From: Alphaproteobacteria bacterium
GTDB taxonomy: Bacteria > Pseudomonadota > Alphaproteobacteria > Micavibrionales > Micavibrionaceae
Assembly: GCA_018399685.1 (NCBI GenBank)
Contig: JAGYOK010000005.1
Span: 19,047 to 83,046, forward strand
Reading direction: 5' to 3'
Length of the DNA: 64,000 bases
In this document: piece after piece, positions 38,908 to 46,530 of the stretch
Layout: each line of letters begins with the position of its first letter
Position numbering within the stretch: position 1 is the stretch's first letter
Notes under the pieces: generated by a model
Told to the model about the DNA's origin: nothing
The model's database searches: none
The model's input: only the letters and a program-made list of their open reading frames with translations
Position numbers and translations under genes: made by a program

Positions 38908-38994
38908 ATCTAAAAACGTATTAAAAGTTGGTTCTTACAGGTGTTTTATATACTTAAGGAAAAATAAGTATCAGAAAAAAGGAATAAACAAATC

Positions 38995-39573
38995 ATGAAA
39001 CACTATTTTCCTTTATTGGTTCTGATCTTATTAAGTGCTTGCACGACATGGACGCCCGAACAAATCTCAAGTGCTTCCGATACTGCCTTATGTAGTCATT
39101 ATAACAATGCTTTACTTTACAGAGGAACAGCAGTTGATTTAACCGACGCGACAGAAATTGAAAAAGAGCTATCTAAAAGAAATTTAAAATGCCCCAAAAT
39201 AATTAACCATCATACACAAAATACATCAGGTGATTTATTAAAGGGACTAACTATGCAAACTGCTTGCGGGAACAATGGTTTTTGTCTTGGTGGTGTAGCA
39301 AAAGGAATGGCAGCAAGAAACGCGGCAGAAAATGGCACAGCAACAAGCACTATGACTAACGATAATTTAAGTAAATACAGGATACAGGTAGCTATTAATG
39401 ACGAAACTTTTATTATCAACAGCCAAAAATTCACAGCAAAAACATACTGTTTCGGACACTGGGTTAATGACAATGTTATCTTTTTAGAGGGAAAACCAAA
39501 TGGACTTTGTACAAGTGCAAAATTCTATAATTTAAACAGAAAGAAAGAGTGTTCTGTCTGGTGTGAAATGTGA
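38995..39573 (+). CDS. Lipoprotein carried by the element
   Basis: A 192-residue protein with a lipobox (LLSAC, lipidated Cys16). The first mature part (TPEQISSASDTALCSHY to KRNLKCP) looks like a short helical unit seen in other small lipoproteins; a Gly/Ala-rich segment at about 82-112 could insert in or lie along the membrane. Six further Cys. Not needed for replication, so it is a cargo candidate such as surface exclusion, but no function is shown. Confidence 0.7.
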   Translation: MKHYFPLLVLILLSACTTWTPEQISSASDTALCSHYNNALLYRGTAVDLTDATEIEKELSKRNLKCPKIINHHTQNTSGDLLKGLTMQTACGNNGFCLGGVAKGMAARNAAENGTATSTMTNDNLSKYRIQVAINDETFIINSQKFTAKTYCFGHWVNDNVIFLEGKPNGLCTSAKFYNLNRKKECSVWCEM

Positions 39574-39851
39574 AACCCTTAGACAATAAAAATATTAATG
39601 CGATGTGCACATAAAAAAGTACATTTTTTAATATGAATATCGGGGGTTATATTTATACATCAAGTAATAACAAAAGCCGCAGATACACCTACTTAAGACA
39701 CAAAAACACAAATAGTTTCTTTTACTATATCAGTGATATGGTTAAGCATAACAATGTATATTAGTGGTACATATATACCCCATACCCCACCCCTTGGATA
39801 TTGTGTATTACTACTAGCACCCGTCTTTGTTCCAGCCGAAAACTTATGGGA
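39574..39851. other. Gene-poor AT-rich stretch in the right part of the element
   Basis: No gene supported. It holds a short imperfect palindrome near 39618-39634 and the 14-bp sequence ATATGGTTAAGCAT (39736-39749), which is repeated at 40081-40094 beyond the small membrane gene. The plus-strand open frame at 39733-39918 is considered a shadow. Confidence 0.4.
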
Positions 39852-39956
39852 TTACCCCCATATAAACCAGCCCACAAGCAAGCCTACTATAGCACCGGAA
39901 AACGCACAGGCGGTATAAGCAATAATAAATGGTGATTTGTTATCATCTTCAAACAT
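39852..39956 (-). CDS. 34-residue membrane peptide, opposite strand
   Basis: A short minus-strand gene: MFEDDNKSPF, then a hydrophobic helix (IIAYTACAFSGAIVGLLVGW) ending FIWG. AAGGA stands 8 bases before the ATG. One transmembrane span with an acidic N-terminus. It is the only minus-strand gene in the element. Family unknown; it resembles small phage or toxin-like membrane peptides only in general form. Confidence 0.55.
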   Translation of the reverse strand: MFEDDNKSPFIIAYTACAFSGAIVGLLVGWFIWG

Positions 39957-40023
39957 GGTATTATCCTTTCATCGTTTTTTATTCCAATGAAAGAACGCTG
40001 ATATTAAGTAGTAAGAAATCAAT

Positions 40024-40044
40024 TTGGGGGTATGATTGGGGGTA
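40024..40044. promoter_or_regulatory. Right arm-type sites TTGGGGGTA
   Basis: TTGGGGGTA at 40024-40032 and 40036-40044, with the same 12-bp period and the same GAT link as the left pair at 33631-33651. This supports recombinase arm sites at both ends of the element. Confidence 0.6.
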
Positions 40045-40104
40045 TATCTAATTTTCTAACCACATATTTTATTTTAAAACATATGGTTAAGCATTAAATA
40101 TGAC

Positions 40105-40148
40105 TGCCTCCGTCATTTATTAAAAAAGTCCCTTTATGGGGCTTTTTT
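40105..40148 (+). repeat. Degenerate copy of the tRNA 3' end and terminator
   Basis: CCTCCGTC followed by ATTTATTAAAAAA matches the right att flank (40284 onward) except for a 6-bp gap where TCCGCC stands. A terminator follows (AGTCCC with GGGGCT flanked by A6 and T6, 40122-40148). It looks like a decayed relic of an earlier attachment site. Confidence 0.55.
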
Positions 40149-40279
40149 GATGAATAACGAAGTGGGGTTCGAACCCGGCAAAGAGAGTTCGACAACTAAG
40201 CTTAATGAACGCAAATGAAATGCAGCGTGAATTTAGCGGTTGCCACTTTTGGAGGGGATCAAAAGACCCGAACAAAAGA

Positions 40280-40303
40280 AATCCCTCCGTCTCCGCCATT
40301 TAT
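40280..40303 (+). repeat. attR, 24-bp direct repeat (right copy)
   Basis: Identical to 33491-33514. It is followed directly by A-rich sequence and the terminator that would have followed the tRNA before integration. Confidence 0.92.
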
Positions 40304-40304
40304 T

Positions 40305-40336
40305 AAAAAATCCCGTCCTTGTGACGGGGTTTTTAT
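40305..40336 (+). terminator. Original tRNA-Ser terminator, now beyond attR
   Basis: CCCGTC (40312-40317) pairs with GACGGG (40323-40328), extended by an A-run before and T-run after. It would have ended the tRNA-Ser transcript in the empty chromosome. Confidence 0.8.
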
Positions 40337-40399
40337 AAGCGGAATGCAATACGCAAACCCTAATAATAAACATCTGAAATTTAAGAAAAAATTGGAGAA

Positions 40400-40476
40400 T
40401 GGCGCGCCCGAGAGGATTCGAACCCCTGACCTCCTGATCCGTAGTCAGGCGCTCTATCCAGCTGAGCTACGGGCGC
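40400..40476 (-). tRNA. tRNA-Arg(ACG)
   Basis: Minus-strand tRNA. Acceptor GCGCCCG at the 5' end (40476 downward) pairs with CGGGCGC-type 3' arm; encoded CCA at 40402-40400. Anticodon ACG in loop CTACGGA between arms CCTGA and TCAGG. T-loop GTTCGAAT. Confidence 0.95.
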
Positions 40477-40662
40477 ACAGAATATTTATGTCTCCGCAAG
40501 GTCTGAGGAAGATACTTTAAAGACAAAGCTATTGCAAGAATTTATAACAAAAAAATGCAATCGCCAGAAATTTTTTGTAACAGGCATTTTTATATAGTAG
40601 CCTGCTCTCAGATTTTTTTAAAAACGCACTGCTTAAATTTATAAATCTATTATAACAATGTT

Positions 40663-41148
40663 GTGAAAATGCATATTTTAAATCTTATCAAGAAATTGAA
40701 AACAAATAAAAAAAATCATGGGGAAGCGGCGATTGTTGCTGTGACATCCCAGAACTACAGAACCGTAACAAAGCACGCTGGCTTAACGCGGAAGCTTCTG
40801 GTTTACGAAGTAAATAATAAAAAGATCAAAGAGATTGAGCGCATAAGCCTGCCCAAAGAAAACGCTCTACACACTTGCAAGCCAAGTGTAAAGCATCCGG
40901 TTGATATTGCTGATATTATTATTTGCGGATCATGCGGCGAAGACTTCGTTAGCAAGATGAAGGCGCGCAATATAAACGTTAGTGTAGCGACTAAAGCAGA
41001 CCCCATCGAAGCCATCAAAGAATATTTTGCCAATGGAGAAAAGCTCGATACTTGCGACGGCCCTCACCAAAAGGTCATAAAGCGCCACCCGAACTGCCCC
41101 CACAACAAAGATCATGAAGAACCCGAAAACATCAAAACAAGCCCTTAA
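40663..41148 (+). CDS. Orphan NifX/NafY-like (FeMo-cofactor-binding fold) protein
   Basis: A 161-residue protein resembling the dinitrogenase iron-molybdenum cofactor-binding fold: a VTSQNYRTVTKHAG start and ADIIICGSCGEDFVSKMKARNINVSVA core. A C-terminal tail rich in Cys and His (TCDGPHQ, HPNCPHNKDH) suggests metal binding. No nitrogenase genes are near. It could handle a metal-sulfur cofactor or act as a metal-responsive protein. The ATG at 40669 is an alternative start. Confidence 0.75.
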   Translation: MKMHILNLIKKLKTNKKNHGEAAIVAVTSQNYRTVTKHAGLTRKLLVYEVNNKKIKEIERISLPKENALHTCKPSVKHPVDIADIIICGSCGEDFVSKMKARNINVSVATKADPIEAIKEYFANGEKLDTCDGPHQKVIKRHPNCPHNKDHEEPENIKTSP

Positions 41149-41173
41149 ATCCGTAGGCTTCATTGGTAGTTAA

Positions 41174-41263
41174 TGGCGGAGAGAGGGGGATTCGAACCCC
41201 CGATACGCTTACACGTATATCGGTTTTCGAGACCAACGCATTCAGCCACTCTGCCATCTCTCC
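41174..41263 (-). tRNA. tRNA-Ser(CGA)
   Basis: Minus-strand tRNA with acceptor GGAGAGA (5' end at 41263) and TCTCTCC, G discriminator and encoded CCA (41176-41174). Anticodon CGA in loop CTCGAAA; long variable arm with a TACG(TGTAA)GCGTA-type stem as in Ser tRNAs. Confidence 0.95.
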
Positions 41264-41367
41264 GCACTTGCCATAGCGTCTCCAGCAAGAAACAATTTCT
41301 TATCATGTTTTGCTTTGACTTCGAAGAAATATTTATTTATCTAAAACACCAGTCCTAAAACATCAAT

Positions 41368-41444
41368 CGGGGTGTAGCGCAGTCTGGTAGCGCGCATCGT
41401 TCGGGACGATGAGGCCGGAGGTTCAAATCCTCTCACCCCGACCA
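41368..41444 (+). tRNA. tRNA-Pro(CGG)
   Basis: Acceptor CGGGGTG (41368-41374) pairs with CACCCCG (41434-41440), discriminator A and encoded CCA. Anticodon CGG in loop TTCGGGA between CATCG and CGATG. Confidence 0.95.
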
Positions 41445-41549
41445 TTTTCATTTATATTTTTGTTATTATTCCAACATTGCTATACTCTTCCCCTGATATG
41501 TATTAGAATCCAAAACCTGAAAAACCATGTGTAAAAAAACAGGCATAAT

Positions 41550-42419
41550 GTGAGCAACTCAATGACGCATCACAGTACTAACAGGGTAAACGGCGCAACT
41601 TCTTCTGCGTGTGATTCTGGTAATGACGAAGAAAAAGTCATTGTCCGTCTGGCAACCGGCTCCGAAGAAATTGAAATGGCTCAAAAACTTCGTTATCTGG
41701 TGTTTTATGAAGAAAACGGTGCCACACCTACCGATGAAATGCGTAGGCTTAAACGCGACCTTAACCCGCTTGACGAAATTATGGATCATCTGGTTGTTAT
41801 TGTAAGTGACCCCGACACGAATAAAGACAAGATCGTTGGCACATACCGCCTTTTCCGCCAAAGCGTTGCTCACAAGCACGGGCAATTTTATTCAAGTTCT
41901 GAATATGACCTGACCAAAATGATTAACAGCAACAAGAACCTGCTGGAGCTTGGTCGCTCCTGTGTTCTGGCTGACTACAGAACCAAGCCGATTTTGAATT
42001 TGCTTTGGGAAGGAATTGCAGAGTACATCACCGACCACAATATAGACCTCCTTTTCGGCTGCGCGAGCTTTCACGGAACAAGCGTTGAGTCTATATCGCA
42101 ACAGCTTTCCTACCTGCACCATTTCCACAGCGCGCCGGAAGAATTGCTCCCCCGCTCTTTGGATAAACATTATATAAACATGAACATTCACCCGAAAGAG
42201 TCCCTCAATCAGCGGCGGCTTTTTGCTTCCCTGCCCCCACTTATTAAAGGTTATTTGCGTGTAGGAGCTACAATCGGCGACGGCGCATATATAGACCACC
42301 AGTTCAACACTATTGATGTATGCATTGTTCTGCAAACCGAGCATGTCACCGAACGCTACCGCAAATATTATGAACGCAAAATCCAAAAGACCATCCCTGG
42401 CCAAAAACAGGCTTCATAA
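41550..42419 (+). CDS. olsB: L-ornithine N-alpha-acyltransferase (OlsB-like GNAT)
   Basis: A 289-residue GNAT-fold acyltransferase of the OlsB family, transferring a 3-hydroxyacyl group from ACP to ornithine in the first step of ornithine lipid synthesis. It shows AQKLRYLVFYEE, GTYRLFRQ, LELGRSCVL and LFGCASFHGT. The start is GTG at 41550 with AGG upstream, or ATG at 41562. An olsA-like gene follows. Confidence 0.88.
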   Translation: MSNSMTHHSTNRVNGATSSACDSGNDEEKVIVRLATGSEEIEMAQKLRYLVFYEENGATPTDEMRRLKRDLNPLDEIMDHLVVIVSDPDTNKDKIVGTYRLFRQSVAHKHGQFYSSSEYDLTKMINSNKNLLELGRSCVLADYRTKPILNLLWEGIAEYITDHNIDLLFGCASFHGTSVESISQQLSYLHHFHSAPEELLPRSLDKHYINMNIHPKESLNQRRLFASLPPLIKGYLRVGATIGDGAYIDHQFNTIDVCIVLQTEHVTERYRKYYERKIQKTIPGQKQAS

Positions 42420-42447
42420 ATTTCGACTGTCAGGAAGAAAATTTTTC

Positions 42448-43236
42448 ATGAGCACCATTAAAGCAATCCTGAAATTATTGTTATTTGCGATTGTAAGCAT
42501 CGTTATTGTTACATTACAGCTCATTGTTCTGGCATTTAATAACGGCCCTGCCGCGTACATAATCCCCCAACAATGGCACAGAATATTATGCTTCGTATTT
42601 GGAATTAAAATTAGAATCACCGGAGAGCCATATAAAAACGGGCAGGTGATATTTGTTTCAAACCACATATCTTATCTGGATATCCTTGTGCTCGGCACAG
42701 CCTTGCGCGCTTCTTTCGTCGCCAAAAAAGATATTGCCTCATGGCCCGTGTTCGGCTTCTTGTCAAAACTACAGCAAACGGCCTTTATCAGCCGCTCTCA
42801 CATAGATGCAAAAAAAGAAAAACATGCTCTGGACACCATGCTTGCCAGCGGCAAAAGCCTGATTATTTTTCCGGAAGGAACTTCCACAGATGGCCGCGAA
42901 GTCATTCCTTTTAAATCCAGCCTCTTTGCCATTGCGCTAAGAAATGAAAATAACAGCGACATATTTATCCAGCCAATAACTCTTGCAATGCAAAGCGTAG
43001 ATAAGCATGATGTTGTAACGCAAGATGATCGTGATCTTTACGCTTGGCACATTAACATGACAACACCGCTGGCAGAGCATTTATGGCGTTTTGCGAAATC
43101 CAGAGGCGCTGAAATCCACCTTTATTTTCATACGCCTGTGGATGCAAATGAATATACTGATCGAAAAATACTTGCCAAAACATGCCACGAGGCCGTATCC
43201 AATGGATTAGTGAATCACAAAAATAAAAAACAATAA
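42448..43236 (+). CDS. olsA: 1-acylglycerol-type acyltransferase, probable OlsA
   Basis: A 262-residue PlsC-family protein with one N-terminal membrane segment (about 5-28). Motif I is VSNHISYLDI (H-x4-D) and motif III is FPEGTSTDG. Next to olsB it probably adds the second acyl chain to lyso-ornithine lipid. I chose the ATG at 42448, which has AGGAAGA upstream; earlier in-frame ATGs lie inside olsB. Confidence 0.9.
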   Translation: MSTIKAILKLLLFAIVSIVIVTLQLIVLAFNNGPAAYIIPQQWHRILCFVFGIKIRITGEPYKNGQVIFVSNHISYLDILVLGTALRASFVAKKDIASWPVFGFLSKLQQTAFISRSHIDAKKEKHALDTMLASGKSLIIFPEGTSTDGREVIPFKSSLFAIALRNENNSDIFIQPITLAMQSVDKHDVVTQDDRDLYAWHINMTTPLAEHLWRFAKSRGAEIHLYFHTPVDANEYTDRKILAKTCHEAVSNGLVNHKNKKQ

Positions 43237-43247
43237 GGATTAGACGT

Positions 43248-43469
43248 ATGAGTTTTACACCCGAAGAAATGTCAAAACTGAAAGCCTATATCGAGAGCGT
43301 ATTTAAATGCTCCGGCATAACAGTCATGAAAAGAGAGAAAACCGAGGATTCCATCGAAGTTATGATGGGAGGAGAGTTTATTGGCATTATTTATAAAATT
43401 ATCGATGAAGGCGAAACTTCATATAATTTTGACATGGCCATTTTGGACATCGATCTAGACGGTTTTTAG
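43248..43469 (+). CDS. DUF3126 family protein
   Basis: A 73-residue protein matching DUF3126, known from alphaproteobacteria: LKAYIESVF, SIEVMMGGEFIGIIYKI and YNFDMAILDIDL. It follows olsA by 11 bp with AAGGA upstream. Function unknown. Confidence 0.88.
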   Translation: MSFTPEEMSKLKAYIESVFKCSGITVMKREKTEDSIEVMMGGEFIGIIYKIIDEGETSYNFDMAILDIDLDGF

Positions 43470-43503
43470 CAACAGCGCTACAGCAGATACAGCAAATATA
43501 GAT

Positions 43504-44022
43504 ATGAAGAAAAACGCTCAAATCTTACCAGTTACGAAAAAGGTAAAGATTCGTTACGTCTTGATAACAGCTTTATCTATACTGGTAATTTTTATATTTA
43601 TACCACAAGCTGTCTTTGCCCTCGAAGATCTATCATACACCCCTGCAAGTGATGGCAGCCCGACCCTTCGCCTTCAGCTCGACGATTTTTTGGAAAAAAA
43701 CTTCAACAGCGATTCGTCCCGATTTGTGATGAGCAGCACGGATTTAAATGGGGATAACCTGTTAGAATACATTCTTAAACGGAAAAACTGTGGGCAATAC
43801 ACAAATATCTGCACATACCTTATCATTGCAGAGAAAAAAGAAGGCCTGACCTTGCTTTCAAAGATCAGTGCCCATAATCTAATGGTGGGAGACGGAAAGA
43901 GTTATGGAATAAAAAATCTTTTAGCCTTTAAAAATCCGTCAAATGCCTATGATTTTGACATATATATGTGGTCGCCACATGAAAAGATGTATATACTGAA
44001 ACCCGATAAAAAAAGGGATTAA
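43504..44022 (+). CDS. Exported hypothetical protein
   Basis: A 172-residue protein with a hydrophobic segment at about 18-40 ending VFALED, likely a signal peptide or anchor. The mature part has STDLNGDNLLEYILKRKNCG, a VCBS/FG-GAP-like calcium-binding turn, and a second Cys in the same region. It ends 8 bp before a larger exported Cys-rich protein, so the two are probably one operon. Family not recognised. Confidence 0.7.
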   Translation: MKKNAQILPVTKKVKIRYVLITALSILVIFIFIPQAVFALEDLSYTPASDGSPTLRLQLDDFLEKNFNSDSSRFVMSSTDLNGDNLLEYILKRKNCGQYTNICTYLIIAEKKEGLTLLSKISAHNLMVGDGKSYGIKNLLAFKNPSNAYDFDIYMWSPHEKMYILKPDKKRD

Positions 44023-44030
44023 GCGATATT

Positions 44031-45374
44031 GTGTTGAAACGGTCTACTTATATCGTTGTTTTATTGTGTAACGTTATGTTCTTTGCTGGAGCACTCGCCC
44101 TAGGCTTGCTCTTGGGATATAAGTCGGCAAGCGCCGCCTGCTCTCCGGGTATACCTTGCACAGATTACGACTTGTACACAGATTGGAACGCTGGCCACGA
44201 CCCTGCCCTCAATGCTTTAAAATCAGGCAAAACCTCAAATTTCTCCGAAAGCACCTGCGACGGTAACTTCATGAACCAGATCTACAGCAAGGCCTACATG
44301 GAAGGCCAACGTCAGGTCATCATGAGTGAGCAAATTATCCACAAACCGGACAGCGTTCTGGAATACACCTGTTTTGACGGATACATCAGTTTGGCGGCTA
44401 CTGTCGAAAAAGAGTTTTCCTACACAGATCGCTGGAAAGACGACTATGAACAGGACCGTGAAACCGCCGATGAAACAATTACGGACACATTTGATGTCTA
44501 CAGGGAATACTTCAATGACGACGACACAAACTGCCCTCCCGGTGGAGACCCGGAATTATGCGTAAATAACCTTTCAGAAGCGCTGAGTTATATCGTAAGA
44601 GATACACTTAATTCCTACCTCAGCAGCAATTTTTCCCACACTTACCTTGGCGAAGCAACAACCATTGATGCCTCCAGAGGGTCTATCGCCTCATGTTCTG
44701 ATATGGCCACAGTGTGGAGTATAGCCAAATGTCTGGACTTCGGGGAAGATGATCGTTTCAGAACTTTCCGTGATCTTGTTAACGCCGACCCCCGCTCAAT
44801 TCCTAAAGAGTGCTCGCCCGGATTTAGTTTCACCGACGATATCGAAGCGGGTGTTAACAGTACAAAACTTGACACCACCGGTCCGAGTAGCGCTTCTGCA
44901 TCAATATCTCCCCAATGTCCGCCAGAGGCAATACCGGAGTTTACCCCGAGCGTAAACACAGACTTGTCTGACAACATGATACGTGTCGCTAATAACTGCT
45001 CAAGCCCTGCAGGCTCCGGGGAACATGCCTATTCCATGATGGATCTTATAGAGCTTCGCGATTACCTTATTCTGGGTGCCGGCACAAACTCCCGACGATA
45101 TATTCCCGGCACAGGTGGAAGCGCAAGTGGTACAACAACATGTGCCCCTCCCATCCCGACAGGAATTCCGGTTATTACTTACGAGCACGACATGAGCATG
45201 ATGGCGTTTTTTGCTATCCCGGAATTCCCTCAATCTGCACAAAGGGAAAAATTCATACACTATGAATATATTTGCCCTAACCCGGGATGTTTCTATAGAC
45301 CAAACAAAGTGCAGATCTCCGAGACTGCGGCTTTGCCAAGAAGTACGCCAATTGGTTCATGTGTTCCATATTAA
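44031..45374 (+). CDS. Exported Cys-rich protein, paralogue A
   Basis: A 447-residue protein with an N-terminal hydrophobic segment (about 6-35, ending SASAA). Start is GTG. The mature part shares blocks with the next gene: EGQR near residue 90, KPDSVLEYTCFD (about 104-115), CSDMATVWSIAKCLDF, RSIPKECSP, IPTGIPVI and CPNPGCFYRPN. Many paired Cys suggest an oxidised, extracytoplasmic protein. No enzyme motif is seen. A 149-bp gap separates it from its paralogue. Confidence 0.75.
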   Translation: MLKRSTYIVVLLCNVMFFAGALALGLLLGYKSASAACSPGIPCTDYDLYTDWNAGHDPALNALKSGKTSNFSESTCDGNFMNQIYSKAYMEGQRQVIMSEQIIHKPDSVLEYTCFDGYISLAATVEKEFSYTDRWKDDYEQDRETADETITDTFDVYREYFNDDDTNCPPGGDPELCVNNLSEALSYIVRDTLNSYLSSNFSHTYLGEATTIDASRGSIASCSDMATVWSIAKCLDFGEDDRFRTFRDLVNADPRSIPKECSPGFSFTDDIEAGVNSTKLDTTGPSSASASISPQCPPEAIPEFTPSVNTDLSDNMIRVANNCSSPAGSGEHAYSMMDLIELRDYLILGAGTNSRRYIPGTGGSASGTTTCAPPIPTGIPVITYEHDMSMMAFFAIPEFPQSAQREKFIHYEYICPNPGCFYRPNKVQISETAALPRSTPIGSCVPY

Positions 45375-45523
45375 AGGAGCAATAGTAAAAATTCAGGTAT
45401 GACTGAGAGTTAAAAGTAAAAAATATTTTGATAGAAAAGCCATTTGCTAAAAAAGCATAAGTTTGTATAGAATGTTAAAGCTAATGGCTATGCCGTTAAG
45501 GAAGAGAAAAAGGGATACACGTA

Positions 45524-46486
45524 ATGAAATTGAGTATAAAAATGGTTATCAGGCTTTGCCTCGCAATAGCAACTTTCATGTCCTTGCCTCTTATACTGGA
45601 TAGCCAGCAAGTTCAGGCTGCAAGTGTAATCGCAGATACGCCTTGTGACCCCCAATATTATGAATCTCTTTCTGCCAGAGCATGGCTTGAGGCACAGCGT
45701 GAGATAACACAAAACCAAAACCTTATTTTAAAACCGGACAGCGTCTTTGAATATACATGTTTCGACCGTCTGGTTCGGGAGCTTGCAGACCACGCGGACG
45801 AAATGTTTAGTGAGACAAGCCGTTATGGAAATCCATTGGGGTCATCAAGCATGGATTCTGCATTACAAAGCCTTGTGGGAACCTCCCTTATTGCCTACAT
45901 AAACAATAACTTTGGTGGCGTCTCCACTCCGCCCCCAGCACCAGCTCCACCACCTCCGGTCGTAACCTCATACAACCTTTTGGCTGGACACCCCGCTGCT
46001 ACAGGTATTTATCACTCACCCAGATCTATTCATGATGTAACATCATATAGCTGTGATATTATGTCTCGCGTATGGCAGGCCGCAAAATGTATAAACTTCA
46101 TTGCCAACGCCAGCTATGACGGATTTTTTACATTTGCGGAATATGCAAATGCAACAACTGATAAACGTCGCCTGCCATCAGCCTGTACACCAATTACGAG
46201 CAACTGGAGATCCAATCTGCAAACTGCATTAACATCTGGTCCTTGGTCAAACGACCCTGTTCAAACATATTTTAGTCTTACAAGCCCGCCATCTTGTTCA
46301 GGCGCAACCTGCCCATGTAGCGGAACTCCTATTCCGACTGGTATCAAGGTTATCCGCACAGGGTACAACGTTGACGAATATGATGAAAAGATATGTCTCC
46401 AGCCGGGTTGTCACTATCATCCAGGGCCTGCCGATGATCTTGCGCCAGGCATTTCAGGCCCCGCAGCAGGATGTTATGGTCGCTAG
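45524..46486 (+). CDS. Exported Cys-rich protein, paralogue B
   Basis: A 320-residue protein with a signal peptide ending VQAAS (about 1-35). It shares with paralogue A the blocks EAQRE, KPDSVFEYTCFD, CDIMSRVWQAAKCINF, RRLPSACTP, IPTGIKVI and CLQPGCHYHPG. A Pro-rich linker (about 130-150) follows the first block. AGGGATACACGTA precedes its ATG. A region of weak promoter signals lies between the two genes. Function unknown; the family could form a surface or secretion-associated structure. Confidence 0.75.
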   Translation: MKLSIKMVIRLCLAIATFMSLPLILDSQQVQAASVIADTPCDPQYYESLSARAWLEAQREITQNQNLILKPDSVFEYTCFDRLVRELADHADEMFSETSRYGNPLGSSSMDSALQSLVGTSLIAYINNNFGGVSTPPPAPAPPPPVVTSYNLLAGHPAATGIYHSPRSIHDVTSYSCDIMSRVWQAAKCINFIANASYDGFFTFAEYANATTDKRRLPSACTPITSNWRSNLQTALTSGPWSNDPVQTYFSLTSPPSCSGATCPCSGTPIPTGIKVIRTGYNVDEYDEKICLQPGCHYHPGPADDLAPGISGPAAGCYGR

Positions 46487-46530
46487 CAGATAGGCCGCGC
46501 GACCGACCGCCCCACAGAGGAAACCCAGGC

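Larger units (their letters stand above)
33491..40303 (+). mobile_element. 6.8 kb integrative element (satellite-like) in tRNA-Ser
   Basis: Bounded by a 24-bp perfect direct repeat whose left copy is the tRNA-Ser 3' end. The tyrosine integrase gene follows the left end directly. Contents: integrase, 234-aa unknown, AlpA/excisionase-like regulator, winged-helix-like protein, Toprim primase, DUF3631 ATPase, TubC-docking-like protein, lipoprotein, and a 34-aa membrane peptide on the minus strand. No capsid, tail, lysis, relaxase or mating-pair genes are visible. The int-alpA-primase order resembles P4-like/PICI satellites. Confidence 0.9.

Noticed and set aside
39733..39918. 61-codon plus-strand frame in the element
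   Set aside because: No SD, odd composition and overlap with the better supported minus-strand 34-residue gene.
40160..40180. GGGTTCGAACCC near attR as a tRNA remnant
   Set aside because: T-loop-like but no matching acceptor or anticodon arm; too short to call.
40215..40520. 101-codon plus-strand frame over attR and tRNA-Arg
   Set aside because: It translates through the att repeat, a terminator and an antisense tRNA; not a credible gene.
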